In this document: positions 44,583-53,242 of the stretch, piece after piece
Numbering within the stretch: the stretch's first letter is position 1
How the letters are laid out: the number at the start of each line of letters is the position of its first letter
Notes under the pieces: model-generated
The model's database searches: none
What the model saw: only the letters and a program-made list of their open reading frames with translations
Told to the model about the DNA's origin: nothing
Translations under genes and position numbers: made by a program
Origin: Bovifimicola ammoniilytica
Lineage (GTDB): Bacteria > Bacillota > Clostridia > Lachnospirales > Lachnospiraceae
Direction of reading: 5' to 3'
DNA length: 64,000 nucleotides
Assembly (NCBI RefSeq): GCF_025567085.1
Contig: NZ_JAOQJN010000005.1
Span: 231,034 to 295,033 of the forward strand

Positions 44583-44951
44583 ATGGTTAGTAAAAAATCA
44601 AGAACAGAAGTTCGTTTAAGTAAACATAGAAGATTACGTAATCGTTTCGCTGGTACTGCAGAAAGACCACGTTTAGCTGTGTTTAGAAGTAATAATCATA
44701 TGTATGCTCAAATTATTGACGATACAGTCGGAAATACATTAGTATCAGCTTCTACTCTTCAGAAAGATGTAAAGGCTGAACTTGAAAAGACTAATAACGT
44801 TGATGCAGCAGCATATTTAGGCACAGTTATTGCAAAGAAAGCTATTGAAAAAGGTATTACAACAGTTGTCTTTGACAGAGGTGGCTTTATATATCAGGGA
44901 AAAATCAAAGCATTAGCAGAAGCTGCTAGAGAAGCAGGCTTAGAATTCTAA
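44583..44951 (+). CDS. rplR: 50S ribosomal protein L18
   Basis: 122-residue 5S rRNA-binding protein: RLSKHRRLRNRFAGTAERPRLAVFRSNNHMYAQIIDD and FDRGGFIYQGKIKALAEAAREAGLEF. The start is ATG at 44583 after AAGGAGTGACAGGC, 17 nt past rplF. Confidence 0.98.
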   Translation: MVSKKSRTEVRLSKHRRLRNRFAGTAERPRLAVFRSNNHMYAQIIDDTVGNTLVSASTLQKDVKAELEKTNNVDAAAYLGTVIAKKAIEKGITTVVFDRGGFIYQGKIKALAEAAREAGLEF

Positions 44952-44988
44952 TTAAATATTTATAGATTCCATATAAGGAGGAAAACAC

Positions 44989-45498
44989 ATGAAACGTACA
45001 ATCGTTGATGCTAGTCAATTAGAATTGGAAGAAAAAGTAGTATCAATTAAGCGTGTTACTAAGGTTGTTAAAGGTGGACGTAACATGAGATTTGCAGCTT
45101 TAGTAGTTGTTGGTGACGGCAAAGGACACGTTGGTGCTGGACTTGGAAAAGCTGCTGAAATTCCTGAAGCTATTCGTAAAGGAAAAGAAGACGCTATTAA
45201 GAAACTTGTTACAGTAGCAATTGATGAAAACTTAAGTATTCCTCATGATACAATCGGAAAATTCGGAAGTGCTTCAGTATTATTGAAGAGAGCTCCAGAA
45301 GGTACTGGTGTTATCGCAGGTGGTCCTGCGCGTAACGTACTTGAACTTGCAGGTATTAAGAATATCCGTACTAAGTCATTAGGCTCAAACAATAAGCAGA
45401 ATGTTGTTCTTGCAACAATTGCTGGTTTGGCTGAATTAAAGACTCCAGAAGAGGTAGCTAGACTTCGCGGTAAATCTGTAGAAGAAATCTTAGGCTAA
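44989..45498 (+). CDS. rpsE: 30S ribosomal protein S5
   Basis: 169 residues with the double-stranded-RNA-binding fold: KVVKGGRNMRFAALVVVGDGKGHVGAGLGKA, and the loop linked to spectinomycin resistance in its normal form. Start at 44989 follows TAAGGAGGAAAACAC. Confidence 0.98.
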   Translation: MKRTIVDASQLELEEKVVSIKRVTKVVKGGRNMRFAALVVVGDGKGHVGAGLGKAAEIPEAIRKGKEDAIKKLVTVAIDENLSIPHDTIGKFGSASVLLKRAPEGTGVIAGGPARNVLELAGIKNIRTKSLGSNNKQNVVLATIAGLAELKTPEEVARLRGKSVEEILG

Positions 45499-45513
45499 TA
45501 GGAGGAAGTTAAA

Positions 45514-45696
45514 ATGGCAGATAAGTTAAAAATCACACTTGTAAAATCTACAATCGGTGCAATACCAAAGCATAAGAAAACTGTTGAAGCTTTAGGTTTA
45601 AGAAAAGTTAATAAAACAGTTGAGATGCCAGATAATGCAGCTGTTAGAGGTATGGTTGATCAGGTTAGACATTTAGTTAAAGTAGAAGAAATTTAG
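45514..45696 (+). CDS. rpmD: 50S ribosomal protein L30
   Basis: 60 residues: KITLVKSTIGAIPKHKKTVEALGLRKVNKTVEMPD. Start at 45514 behind TAGGAGGAAGTTAAA, 15 nt after rpsE. Confidence 0.97.
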   Translation: MADKLKITLVKSTIGAIPKHKKTVEALGLRKVNKTVEMPDNAAVRGMVDQVRHLVKVEEI

Positions 45697-45718
45697 TTTT
45701 AGATAAGGAGGTGCGACA

Positions 45719-46159
45719 ATGGAATTATCAAATTTAAGACCTGCTGAAGGTTCAAAACAAAGCGATAATTTTAGAAGAGGTCGTGGTCACGGATCTGGAA
45801 ATGGCAAAACAGCCGGAAAGGGTCATAAAGGACAGAAAGCTCGTTCAGGAAGCCCTAGACCAGGTTTTGAAGGTGGTCAGATGCCTTTATACAGAAGAAT
45901 CCCTAAAAGAGGATTTACAAATAGAAATTCTAAAGATATCGTTGGCATTAACGTAAGTGCACTTGAAGTATTTGAAGATGGCGCAGTAGTAACTGTTGAA
46001 ACATTATTAGAAACTGGAATCATTAAGAATCCAAGAGATGGTGTTAAAATTCTTGGATACGGAAAAATTACTAAGAAACTTACAGTCAAAGTTAATGCAT
46101 TTAGTGAAGGTGCAAAGCAGAAGATTGAAGCTCTTGGTGGAACCTGTGAGGTGATTTAA
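45719..46159 (+). CDS. rplO: 50S ribosomal protein L15
   Basis: 146 residues. The glycine/arginine-rich N-terminus GRGHGSGNGKTAGKGHKGQKARSG threads into rRNA, and a globular C-terminal domain ends CEVI. Start at 45719 after AAGGAGGTGCGACA. Its last base is the first of secY. Confidence 0.98.
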   Translation: MELSNLRPAEGSKQSDNFRRGRGHGSGNGKTAGKGHKGQKARSGSPRPGFEGGQMPLYRRIPKRGFTNRNSKDIVGINVSALEVFEDGAVVTVETLLETGIIKNPRDGVKILGYGKITKKLTVKVNAFSEGAKQKIEALGGTCEVI

Positions 46160-47484
46160 TGCTAAAAACAGTTAGAGATGCATTTAAAGTCAAAGAGATA
46201 AGAGAGAGACTTTTTTATACATTTTTAATGCTTATAGTTGTCAGGATAGGCTGTCAGTTGCCTTTACCTGGCACTACAGCAAAATCTATATCCCAGGTAA
46301 TGGGACAGTTTAGGAATGGTGCATTCGGCTTTTTTGATGCCATGACAGGTGGTTCTTTTGAGCAGATGTCAATATTTGCACTTAATATTACACCATACAT
46401 CACTTCTTCAATTATTATCCAGCTTTTAACAATTGCAATTCCTAAATTAGAGGAGATGCAAAGAGATGGTGAAGAAGGACGTAAGAAAATAGTAAGTATT
46501 ACTCGTTATCTTACAGTTGGACTTGCACTTGTACAGGCACTTGCAACATCTATCAGTTTTGGTAACAAAGGATTATTCGGTGATATTAATACAATGTCAA
46601 AAGGTGAGTATGCTATAGCTATCGTCATAGCAGTTGCAGCTTTAACTGGCGGTTCGGCATTCCTTATGTGGGTAGGCGAAAATATTACTGAAAAAGGTGT
46701 TGGTAATGGTATATCAATCATTTTATTAATAAATATCGTTGCCAGAATACCAAACGACTTTTCAAGCTTATTCGAGCAGTTTGTTAAGAATGCCAGCTCA
46801 GTTGGTGGTTCACTCTTAGCGGCAGTAATAATCGTTGGTGTAGTAGTAGTGATTGTAGGATTTGTAGTATTTCTACAGGATGGAGAGAGAAGAATCTCTG
46901 TTCAATATTCTAAGAAGATGCAGGGTAGAAAATTAGTTGGAGGAGCTTCAACTCATATTCCACTTAAAGTTAACACAGCAGGTGTTATTCCAATCATCTT
47001 TGCACAGTCATTATTCTCATTCCCAATAGTTATTTGCCAGTTAGTTTCAGGAAAGACTCCTAAATGGACATATTTCCTTGAATCAAGCAGATGGTGGAAT
47101 TTCTCTAAACCAATATATTCAATTGGTTATTTAGTATATGTTGTATTAGTAATTGCATTTGCTTACTTCTATACATCAATAACATTCAATCCTATTGAAG
47201 TTGCTGATAATATGAAGAAACAAGGTGGTTTTATTCCTGGTATCAGACCTGGTAAACCAACACAGGATTACTTAAATAATATATTAAACTACATTGTATT
47301 TATAGGTGCTGTAGGCTTACTTATTGTAGCTACAATTCCAATTGCATTTGCAGGAATAGCTGGTGCTAAAGTATCATTTGGCGGTACATCACTTATTATC
47401 ATCGTAGGTGTTGTTCTTGAGACACTCAAGAGCATTGAATCTAAGATGGTAGTTCGTAATTACAAAGGATTTTTGTTAGACTAA
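46159..47484 (+). CDS. secY: Protein translocase subunit SecY
   Basis: 441-residue channel subunit with ten transmembrane helices. Typical pieces are RIGCQLPLPGT (TM1), NITPYITSSIIIQLL (TM2), the cytoplasmic loop GRKLVGGASTHIPLKVNTAGVIPIIFAQS and GGTSLIIIVGVVLETLKSIES. It overlaps rplO by one base. A hairpin follows at 47494. Confidence 0.98.
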   Translation: MLKTVRDAFKVKEIRERLFYTFLMLIVVRIGCQLPLPGTTAKSISQVMGQFRNGAFGFFDAMTGGSFEQMSIFALNITPYITSSIIIQLLTIAIPKLEEMQRDGEEGRKKIVSITRYLTVGLALVQALATSISFGNKGLFGDINTMSKGEYAIAIVIAVAALTGGSAFLMWVGENITEKGVGNGISIILLINIVARIPNDFSSLFEQFVKNASSVGGSLLAAVIIVGVVVVIVGFVVFLQDGERRISVQYSKKMQGRKLVGGASTHIPLKVNTAGVIPIIFAQSLFSFPIVICQLVSGKTPKWTYFLESSRWWNFSKPIYSIGYLVYVVLVIAFAYFYTSITFNPIEVADNMKKQGGFIPGIRPGKPTQDYLNNILNYIVFIGAVGLLIVATIPIAFAGIAGAKVSFGGTSLIIIVGVVLETLKSIESKMVVRNYKGFLLD

Positions 47485-47493
47485 TAAATAGGC

Positions 47494-47523
47494 AATGGAA
47501 CGCAGCATAAGTTGCGTTCCATT
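47494..47523 (+). terminator. Hairpin after secY (attenuator)
   Basis: AATGGAACGCAGC pairs with GTTGCGTTCCATT across ATAA. The downstream sequence lacks a T run, so partial termination or mRNA stabilisation is more likely. adk starts 137 nt later. Confidence 0.6.
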
Positions 47524-47659
47524 GTCAAAATTGCTTTATAAAGAAACCTATAATAAATCAATAGAAATCAAAAAGTAAGAAAGAAAATAATATAAAGGAA
47601 ACAGCCCATTCTTTCATACTTAAGGGCGTTTCGCATAATTTGCGGAGACAGGTAAATAT

Positions 47660-48304
47660 ATGAAAATAATTATGTTAGGTGCTCCTGGAGCAGGAAAAGG
47701 AACACAGGCTAAAATGATAGCTGACAAATATTCAATTCCACATATTTCCACAGGTGATATCTTCAGAGCAAATATTAAAAACGGAACAGAACTTGGCAAA
47801 AAAGCTAAAACTTATATGGACCAGGGCCTTTTAGTACCTGATGAATTAGTAGTTGACTTAGTAGTTGACAGAGTAGGTCAGGCAGATTGTTCTAATGGTT
47901 ACGTATTAGATGGTTTTCCAAGAACTATACCACAGGCAGAAAGTCTTGATGCCGCTTTAGAGAAACTTGGCTCTAAGGTTGACTATGCAATCAATGTAGA
48001 AGTTCCAGATGAGAATATTGTAAGAAGAATGTCAGGAAGAAGAGCCTGCGTAGCTTGTGGAGCAACATATCATATCGTTCATATCCCAACTAAAGTAGAG
48101 GGAATTTGTGACAGATGTGGCAGCGAACTTATTTTAAGAGACGATGATAAGCCTGAAACAGTCAAGAAGAGATTGGCAGTATATCATGAACAGACACAGC
48201 CATTAATTGATTACTATAACGATAAGAAAGTTTTAGTAGAAGTTGATGGAACAAAGGATATGAATGATGTATTTACTGACATTGTTAAGATTTTAGGAGC
48301 TTAA
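47660..48304 (+). CDS. adk: Adenylate kinase
   Basis: 214-residue kinase, AMP + ATP to 2 ADP. The P loop GAPGAGKGT is at 7-15, followed by TGDIFRANI and DGFPRT. The long-form LID has a zinc site with C130, C133, C150 and C153. Start at 47660 after GCGGAGACAGGTAAATAT. The position between secY and map is standard. Confidence 0.98.
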   Translation: MKIIMLGAPGAGKGTQAKMIADKYSIPHISTGDIFRANIKNGTELGKKAKTYMDQGLLVPDELVVDLVVDRVGQADCSNGYVLDGFPRTIPQAESLDAALEKLGSKVDYAINVEVPDENIVRRMSGRRACVACGATYHIVHIPTKVEGICDRCGSELILRDDDKPETVKKRLAVYHEQTQPLIDYYNDKKVLVEVDGTKDMNDVFTDIVKILGA

Positions 48305-48308
48305 TAAA

Positions 48309-49067
48309 ATGGCAGTATCAATAAAATCTCAAAAAGAAATTGAGTTAATGAGAGAATCATGCAGGTTGTTATCAATTGTACACGATGAGATGGGTAAAGC
48401 TATAAAACCAGGAATCTCTACTTATGAGATAAACAAAATCGGTGAGGATATGATTAAAAGCTTTGGATGTATTCCAAACTTTAAGAATTATAACGGCTTT
48501 CCGGCAGCAATCTGTGTATCAGTTAATGAAGAAGTAGTTCACGGTATTCCAAGCAAGAAGAAGATACTTAAAGAAGGCGATATTGTGAGTCTTGATGCGG
48601 GACTTATCTATAAAGGATATCATTCAGATGCAGCAAGAACACATATGGTAGGAGAGGTCAGCAATGAGGCTAAACGTCTTATCGAAGTGACTAAACAGAG
48701 CTTTTTCGAAGGTATCAAATTTGCAAAAGAAGGATGCCATCTGCATGAAATATCAGCAGCTATCGGTGAATATGCGGAAAGCTTCGGATATGGAGTTGTC
48801 AGAGATTTGGTAGGACATGGAATTGGAACGCATTTGCATGAAGATCCACAGATACCTAATTTTAAACAACGTAACAGAGGAATAAGACTCCAGGCAGGAA
48901 TGACACTGGCAATTGAGCCTATGATAAGTGCAGGAACTTATGAAGTTGAATGGTTAGATGATGACTGGACTGTGGTAACTAAAGACAGATCGCTCGCAGC
49001 ACATTATGAAAACACCATATTGATTACAAAGGGTGAACCGGAAATTTTAACCTTGCGAAATTCATAG
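48309..49067 (+). CDS. map: Methionine aminopeptidase, type I
   Basis: 252 residues; removes the initiator Met. VSVNEEVVHGIPS, GDIVSLDAG and SDAARTHMVG carry the first metal-ligand aspartates. HGIGTHLHEDPQIPN and the late LAIEPMIS and HYENTILIT supply the other ligands. Start at 48309, four nt after adk; the ribosome site (TTTTAGGAGC) lies in the end of adk. Confidence 0.97.
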   Translation: MAVSIKSQKEIELMRESCRLLSIVHDEMGKAIKPGISTYEINKIGEDMIKSFGCIPNFKNYNGFPAAICVSVNEEVVHGIPSKKKILKEGDIVSLDAGLIYKGYHSDAARTHMVGEVSNEAKRLIEVTKQSFFEGIKFAKEGCHLHEISAAIGEYAESFGYGVVRDLVGHGIGTHLHEDPQIPNFKQRNRGIRLQAGMTLAIEPMISAGTYEVEWLDDDWTVVTKDRSLAAHYENTILITKGEPEILTLRNS

Positions 49068-49125
49068 ATAAAATTAAGTGACAAAACGTGGTTAATGCGT
49101 TAAAATCAGAAAGGCTGGTTATTTG

Positions 49126-49404
49126 ATGGCGACATGTAAAATAGGAGAATTTGCAAAATCAAAAGCAGGACATGATAAAGAAGAAATATTTATCATAATT
49201 AATAAAGAAGAGGAATATGTTTATTTAGTTGATGGTAAGTCAAGAATATTAGATAAGCCTAAGAAGAAGAAAATAAAACATATCCAGGTCATCAATCAGA
49301 TTGATGAAGAACTGCAGCGAAAATTAGAAACAAATCTTATCCTACGTGATGAAGATATAAAGAGAGCTATCAAAAGCTATAAGCAGAAAATAGGAGGTCG
49401 TTAG
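49126..49404 (+). CDS. KOW-domain RNA-binding protein (L14e-like)
   Basis: 92 residues. The first part (CKIGEFAKSKAGHDKEEIFIII...YVYLVDGKSRILDKPKKKK) is a KOW-type fold like the L14e/L6e/L27e group that Clostridia carry between map and infA. The rest is a charged helix. Start taken at ATG 49126; a TTG at 49123 is adjacent. The ribosome site (AGAAAGGC) is 11 nt upstream. Probably ribosome-associated; the exact job is unknown. Confidence 0.85.
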   Translation: MATCKIGEFAKSKAGHDKEEIFIIINKEEEYVYLVDGKSRILDKPKKKKIKHIQVINQIDEELQRKLETNLILRDEDIKRAIKSYKQKIGGR

Positions 49405-49406
49405 AA

Positions 49407-49625
49407 ATGTCTAAAGCTGATGTAATTGAAATCGAAGGAACTGTATTAGAAAAATTACCAAATGCAATGTTTCAGGTTGAACTTGAAAATGGTCATAAGG
49501 TATTAGCTCATATTAGTGGAAAGTTAAGAATGAATTTTATTCGTATACTTCCAGGTGACAAGGTAACTATTGAATTATCTCCATATGATTTGTCAAAGGG
49601 CAGAATAGTCTGGAGAGATAAATAA
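49407..49625 (+). CDS. infA: Translation initiation factor IF-1
   Basis: 72-residue OB-fold factor that blocks the A site during initiation: IEGTVLEKLPNAMFQVELENGHKVLAHISGKLRMNFIRILPGDKVTIELSPYDL is the family body. Start at 49407 behind TAGGAGGTCGTTAGA, two nt after the previous gene. Confidence 0.97.
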   Translation: MSKADVIEIEGTVLEKLPNAMFQVELENGHKVLAHISGKLRMNFIRILPGDKVTIELSPYDLSKGRIVWRDK

Positions 49626-49708
49626 AAATATAGTTAAAAAATTGCTTGATTATTGCCAAAACATATGTTATAGTAATAGTCGGACTTTTTTTGAAAGGAG
49701 GATTTACT

Positions 49709-49822
49709 GTGAAAGTAAGATCATCAGTTAAACCAATTTGTGAAAAATGCAAAGTAATTAAAAGAAAAGGAAGCATCAGAGTAATCTGTGAAAATCCAAA
49801 GCACAAACAGAGACAAGGCTAA
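49709..49822 (+). CDS. rpmJ: 50S ribosomal protein L36
   Basis: 37-residue zinc protein read from GTG at 49709 behind GAAAGGAGGATTTACT. It begins VKVRSSVKPICEKCKVIKR, with zinc ligands C11, C14, C27 and H32. It lies in the standard place between infA and rpsM. The next 219 nt to rpsM are AT-rich leader with small hairpins (ACGTTATTTATAACG at 49972-49986). Confidence 0.97.
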   Translation: MKVRSSVKPICEKCKVIKRKGSIRVICENPKHKQRQG

Positions 49823-50041
49823 TTAAGGCTTGACAGTTTGTGATGCATATCAAATTGATATGTAATTTTGTTATGCGGCTGCAGTAGTGAAACACTAGGC
49901 TTAGTTGTATCATTACTTAAAATATAAAATTTAAACAAGAAATAAGAAATAAACCTGCGTACAACATTTCAGACGTTATTTATAACGGGCTACGTATGGT
50001 GAGATACTTATTAAGATTTTAATGATGGAGGTGTAATACAC

Positions 50042-50410
50042 ATGGCTCGTATTTCAGGTGTTGACTTACCAAGAGAAAAACGTGTAGAAATCGGATTAAC
50101 TTATATCTACGGTATTGGTAGAGTAAGTTCTAATCGTATTCTTGCAGAGGCTAATGTTGATCCTAACACTCGTGTTAGAGATTTAACTGACGATGAAGTT
50201 AAGAGAATTAGTGAAGTTATTGACGCTAGTCAGACTGTTGAAGGTGATTTAAGAAGAGAAATCGCTATGAACATCAAGAGATTACAGGAAATCGGATGTT
50301 ATAGAGGAAAACGTCACAGACAGGGACTTCCAGTTCGTGGTCAGAAGACAAAGACAAATGCAAGAACAAGAAAAGGTCCAAAGCGTACTGTTGCAAATAA
50401 GAAGAAATAA
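50042..50410 (+). CDS. rpsM: 30S ribosomal protein S13
   Basis: 122 residues: ARISGVDLPREKRVEIGLTYIYGIG, the GCYRGKRHRQGLPVRGQKTKTNARTRKG tail contacts P-site tRNA. Start at 50042 follows TGGAGGTGTAATACAC. Confidence 0.98.
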   Translation: MARISGVDLPREKRVEIGLTYIYGIGRVSSNRILAEANVDPNTRVRDLTDDEVKRISEVIDASQTVEGDLRREIAMNIKRLQEIGCYRGKRHRQGLPVRGQKTKTNARTRKGPKRTVANKKK

Positions 50411-50561
50411 TCATTCTTAAATATGTACGAATATAGAACAGTTGTAATGAGAAGAAAAGCTTCTTATTGAAAGTATTGTTCGATGAAACAATAGCAACAA
50501 GGAATTATATTGTATTCCGATAAAAATTATAGAAAGAACCCATAAGGGAGGTTAGTTTAAA

Positions 50562-50954
50562 ATGGCTAAAGTTACAAAAAAAGTGACAAAAAAGCGTGTA
50601 AAGAAAAACGTTGAACGCGGACAAGCGCACATTCAATCATCTTTTAATAATACAATCGTAACATTAACAGATAATGAAGGAAATGCTCTTTCATGGGCAA
50701 GTGCAGGTGGTCTAGGATTTAGAGGTTCAAAGAAATCTACTCCTTATGCAGCTCAGATGGCAGCGGAAACTGCTACAAAGGCAGCTTTGGTACATGGCTT
50801 AAAATCAGTAGATGTTATGGTTAAGGGTCCGGGATCAGGACGTGAAGCAGCAATTCGTGCTCTTCAGGCATGTGGTCTTGAAGTTACTAGTATTAAGGAC
50901 GTTACTCCAGTTCCTCATAATGGATGCCGCCCACCAAAACGTAGAAGAGTCTAA
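50562..50954 (+). CDS. rpsK: 30S ribosomal protein S11
   Basis: 130 residues: HIQSSFNNTIVTLTDNEGNALSWASAGGLGFRGSKKSTPYAAQ, ending PVPHNGCRPPKRRRV. Start at 50562 behind AAGGGAGGTTAGTTTAAA. The 151-nt gap after rpsM shows no clear signal. Confidence 0.98.
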   Translation: MAKVTKKVTKKRVKKNVERGQAHIQSSFNNTIVTLTDNEGNALSWASAGGLGFRGSKKSTPYAAQMAAETATKAALVHGLKSVDVMVKGPGSGREAAIRALQACGLEVTSIKDVTPVPHNGCRPPKRRRV

Positions 50955-50970
50955 TAGGAGGTGCAAATAG

Positions 50971-51564
50971 ATGGCAGTAAATAGAGTTCCTGTTCTTAAG
51001 AGATGTAGATCACTTGGATTAGATCCAGTATATTTAGGAATAGATAAAAAATCAAAAAGACAGTTAAATAGAGCAAACAAGAAGATGAGTGAGTATGGTC
51101 TTCAGTTAAGAGAGAAACAGAAAGCAAAATTCATCTATGGTGTATTAGAGAAACCATTTAGAAATTACTATGCGAAAGCACAGAAGATGAACGGCATGAC
51201 AGGTGAAAATCTTATGATTTTACTTGAGCTTAGACTTGATAATGTGTTATTCCGTATGGGATATGCTAGAACTAGAAAAGAAGCAAGACAGATTGTTGAC
51301 CATAAACATGTATTAGTTAATGGTAAACAGGTTAATATTCCTTCATATTTAGTAAAAGCTGGCGATACAATCGAAATTAAAGAGAAACATAAAGCTTCTC
51401 AGAGATATAAAGATATTCTTGAGGTAACTGACGGAAGATTAGTTCCAGAATGGTTAGAAGCAGATCATGAGAATCTTAGCGGTGTTGTTAAAGAAATACC
51501 TACAAGAGAAATCATAGATGTACCAGTTGACGAAATGCTTATCGTCGAATTATATTCGAAATAG
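50971..51564 (+). CDS. rpsD: 30S ribosomal protein S4
   Basis: 197-residue assembly protein with the S4 RNA-binding domain LDNVLFRMGYARTRKEARQIVDHKHVLVNG. The N-terminal part lacks a full zinc cluster (only one cysteine, RCRSLG), the zinc-free form. Start at 50971 after TAGGAGGTGCAAATAG, in the alpha operon. Confidence 0.98.
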   Translation: MAVNRVPVLKRCRSLGLDPVYLGIDKKSKRQLNRANKKMSEYGLQLREKQKAKFIYGVLEKPFRNYYAKAQKMNGMTGENLMILLELRLDNVLFRMGYARTRKEARQIVDHKHVLVNGKQVNIPSYLVKAGDTIEIKEKHKASQRYKDILEVTDGRLVPEWLEADHENLSGVVKEIPTREIIDVPVDEMLIVELYSK

Positions 51565-51605
51565 GCTTAGGCAATTCCTAAAACAGAAAAAGGAGGGGCT
51601 TTTTA

Positions 51606-52565
51606 GTGTTCGATTTTCAAATACCTAACGTTGAGATAGCAGAAATCTCAGAAGATAATAAATATGGTAAATTTGTTGTAGAACCTCTTGAAAGAGGTTA
51701 CGGCACAACTCTTGGTAATTCATTAAGAAGAATTATGCTTTCTTCATTACCAGGAGCAGCTGTTAGTCAGGTTAAATTTGACGGTGTTTTGCATGAATTC
51801 AGTTCAATCCCTGGTGTTAAGGAAGATGTTACAGAGATTATCATGAACATCAAGAGTCTTGCTATCAAGAGCAATAGCGAAAGCGATGCTCCTGTAGTTG
51901 GATATATTGAAAAAGTTGGTGATGGCGTTGTAACAGCAGCAGATATTCAGGTAGATTCTGATATCGAGATTCTTAACAAAGATTTAGTTATAGCTACATT
52001 AAGTGGTGGAAAAGATAGCAGATTCTATGCAGAATTAACTATTACTAAAGGCAGAGGATATGTAAGTGCTGATAAGAATAAAAATGACGAATTACCAATT
52101 GGTGTAATTGCAATCGATTCTATCTACACACCAGTAGAAAGAGTAAATATGCAGATTCAGAATACACGTGTTGGGCAGATTACTGATTTTGACAAACTTA
52201 CATTAGATGTATATACAAACGGAACACTTGCTCCAGACGAAGCAGTTAGTTTGGCAGCTAAGGTTTTAAGTGAACACTTAAATTACTTTATTAACCTTTC
52301 AGACAAAGCTAAGAATGTTGACATTATGGCTGAGCCTGTTGTTAATGAGAAAGTTAAAGTGTTAGAAATGAACATTGATGAATTAGAGTTATCAGTTCGT
52401 TCATACAATTGTTTGAAGAGAGCTGGTATTAACACAGTTCAGGAATTAACTAACAAGACAGCAGATGATATGATGAAAGTTAGAAATCTTGGACGTAAGT
52501 CACTTGATGAGGTGTATGCTAAATTGAAAGAATTAGGTTTACATTTAAAAGATAGTGACAACTAG
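51606..52565 (+). CDS. rpoA: DNA-directed RNA polymerase subunit alpha
   Basis: 319 residues. The N-terminal dimer and assembly domain has EPLERGYGTTLGNSLRRIMLSS and GVKEDVTEIIMNIKSL. After a linker, the alpha C-terminal domain (about 245-310) reads LELSVRSYNCLKRAGINTVQEL...KVRNLGRKSLDEV and binds UP elements and activators. The start is GTG at 51606 behind AAAAGGAGGGGCTTTTTA. Its C-terminal domain is the paralogue of the domain found in the mobile-element protein at 61397. Confidence 0.98.
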   Translation: MFDFQIPNVEIAEISEDNKYGKFVVEPLERGYGTTLGNSLRRIMLSSLPGAAVSQVKFDGVLHEFSSIPGVKEDVTEIIMNIKSLAIKSNSESDAPVVGYIEKVGDGVVTAADIQVDSDIEILNKDLVIATLSGGKDSRFYAELTITKGRGYVSADKNKNDELPIGVIAIDSIYTPVERVNMQIQNTRVGQITDFDKLTLDVYTNGTLAPDEAVSLAAKVLSEHLNYFINLSDKAKNVDIMAEPVVNEKVKVLEMNIDELELSVRSYNCLKRAGINTVQELTNKTADDMMKVRNLGRKSLDEVYAKLKELGLHLKDSDN

Positions 52566-52599
52566 AGAATGTTCCTAAGTAAAGGAGGTAAGATTAGAA

Positions 52600-53136
52600 A
52601 TGGCAGGATATAGAAAACTTGGAAGAACTTCAGCACAGAGAAAAGCTATGCTTAGAAGTCTTGCAACAGCTTTAATCGAAAATGGAAAGATTGAAACAAC
52701 TGAAACAAGAGCTAAAGAAGTTCGTAAAGTAGTTGAAAGTTTAATCGCCATGGCAGTTAAAGAAAAAGATAACTACGAAGAAGTTACAGTTAAAGCTAAA
52801 GTATATGTTAAAGATAAAGATGGCAAGAGAGTAAAGGAAGTTGTTGATGGAAAGAAAGTTGACAAAGTAGATTTTGTTGACAAGACAATCAAAAAAGACA
52901 ATCCTTCAAGACTCCATGCTAGAAGAAAAATGCAGAAGGTTCTTTACGCAGTTAAAGAAGTTCCTACAGATGCAGCTGGAAAGAAGAAGAATACAAAAAC
53001 TGTTGATTTAACACAGAAGTTATTTGACGAAATTGCACCAAAATATGCTGATAGAAATGGTGGATACACAAGAATCATCAAAATCGGACAGCGTAAAGGT
53101 GATGCAGCAATGCAGGTTGTACTTGAATTAGTATAA
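52600..53136 (+). CDS. rplQ: 50S ribosomal protein L17 (with insertions)
   Basis: 178 residues against about 115-130 in most bacteria. The core is normal: GYRKLGRTSAQRKAMLRSLATALI, SRLHARRKMQKVLY and KYADRNGGYTRIIKIGQRKGDAAMQ. The extra length is a lysine/valine-rich insertion at about residues 57-102 and a second short one (about 116-133, AAGKKKNTKT). Start at 52600 after AAAGGAGGTAAGATTAGA; a terminator follows. Confidence 0.97.
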   Translation: MAGYRKLGRTSAQRKAMLRSLATALIENGKIETTETRAKEVRKVVESLIAMAVKEKDNYEEVTVKAKVYVKDKDGKRVKEVVDGKKVDKVDFVDKTIKKDNPSRLHARRKMQKVLYAVKEVPTDAAGKKKNTKTVDLTQKLFDEIAPKYADRNGGYTRIIKIGQRKGDAAMQVVLELV

Positions 53137-53153
53137 TAAATGATATATATATG

Positions 53154-53195
53154 TAGAGGAAGGAAAGAACACTTTTCTTCCTCTATTTTAAATTT
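53154..53195 (+). terminator. Terminator of the alpha operon
   Basis: TAGAGGAAG (53154-53162) pairs with CTTCCTCTA (53177-53185), followed by TTTTAAATTT. Confidence 0.85.
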
Positions 53196-53242
53196 ACAAT
53201 ACTTTTTATATTTATAATAAAGATTTTACTCTAGAGGTGTCT

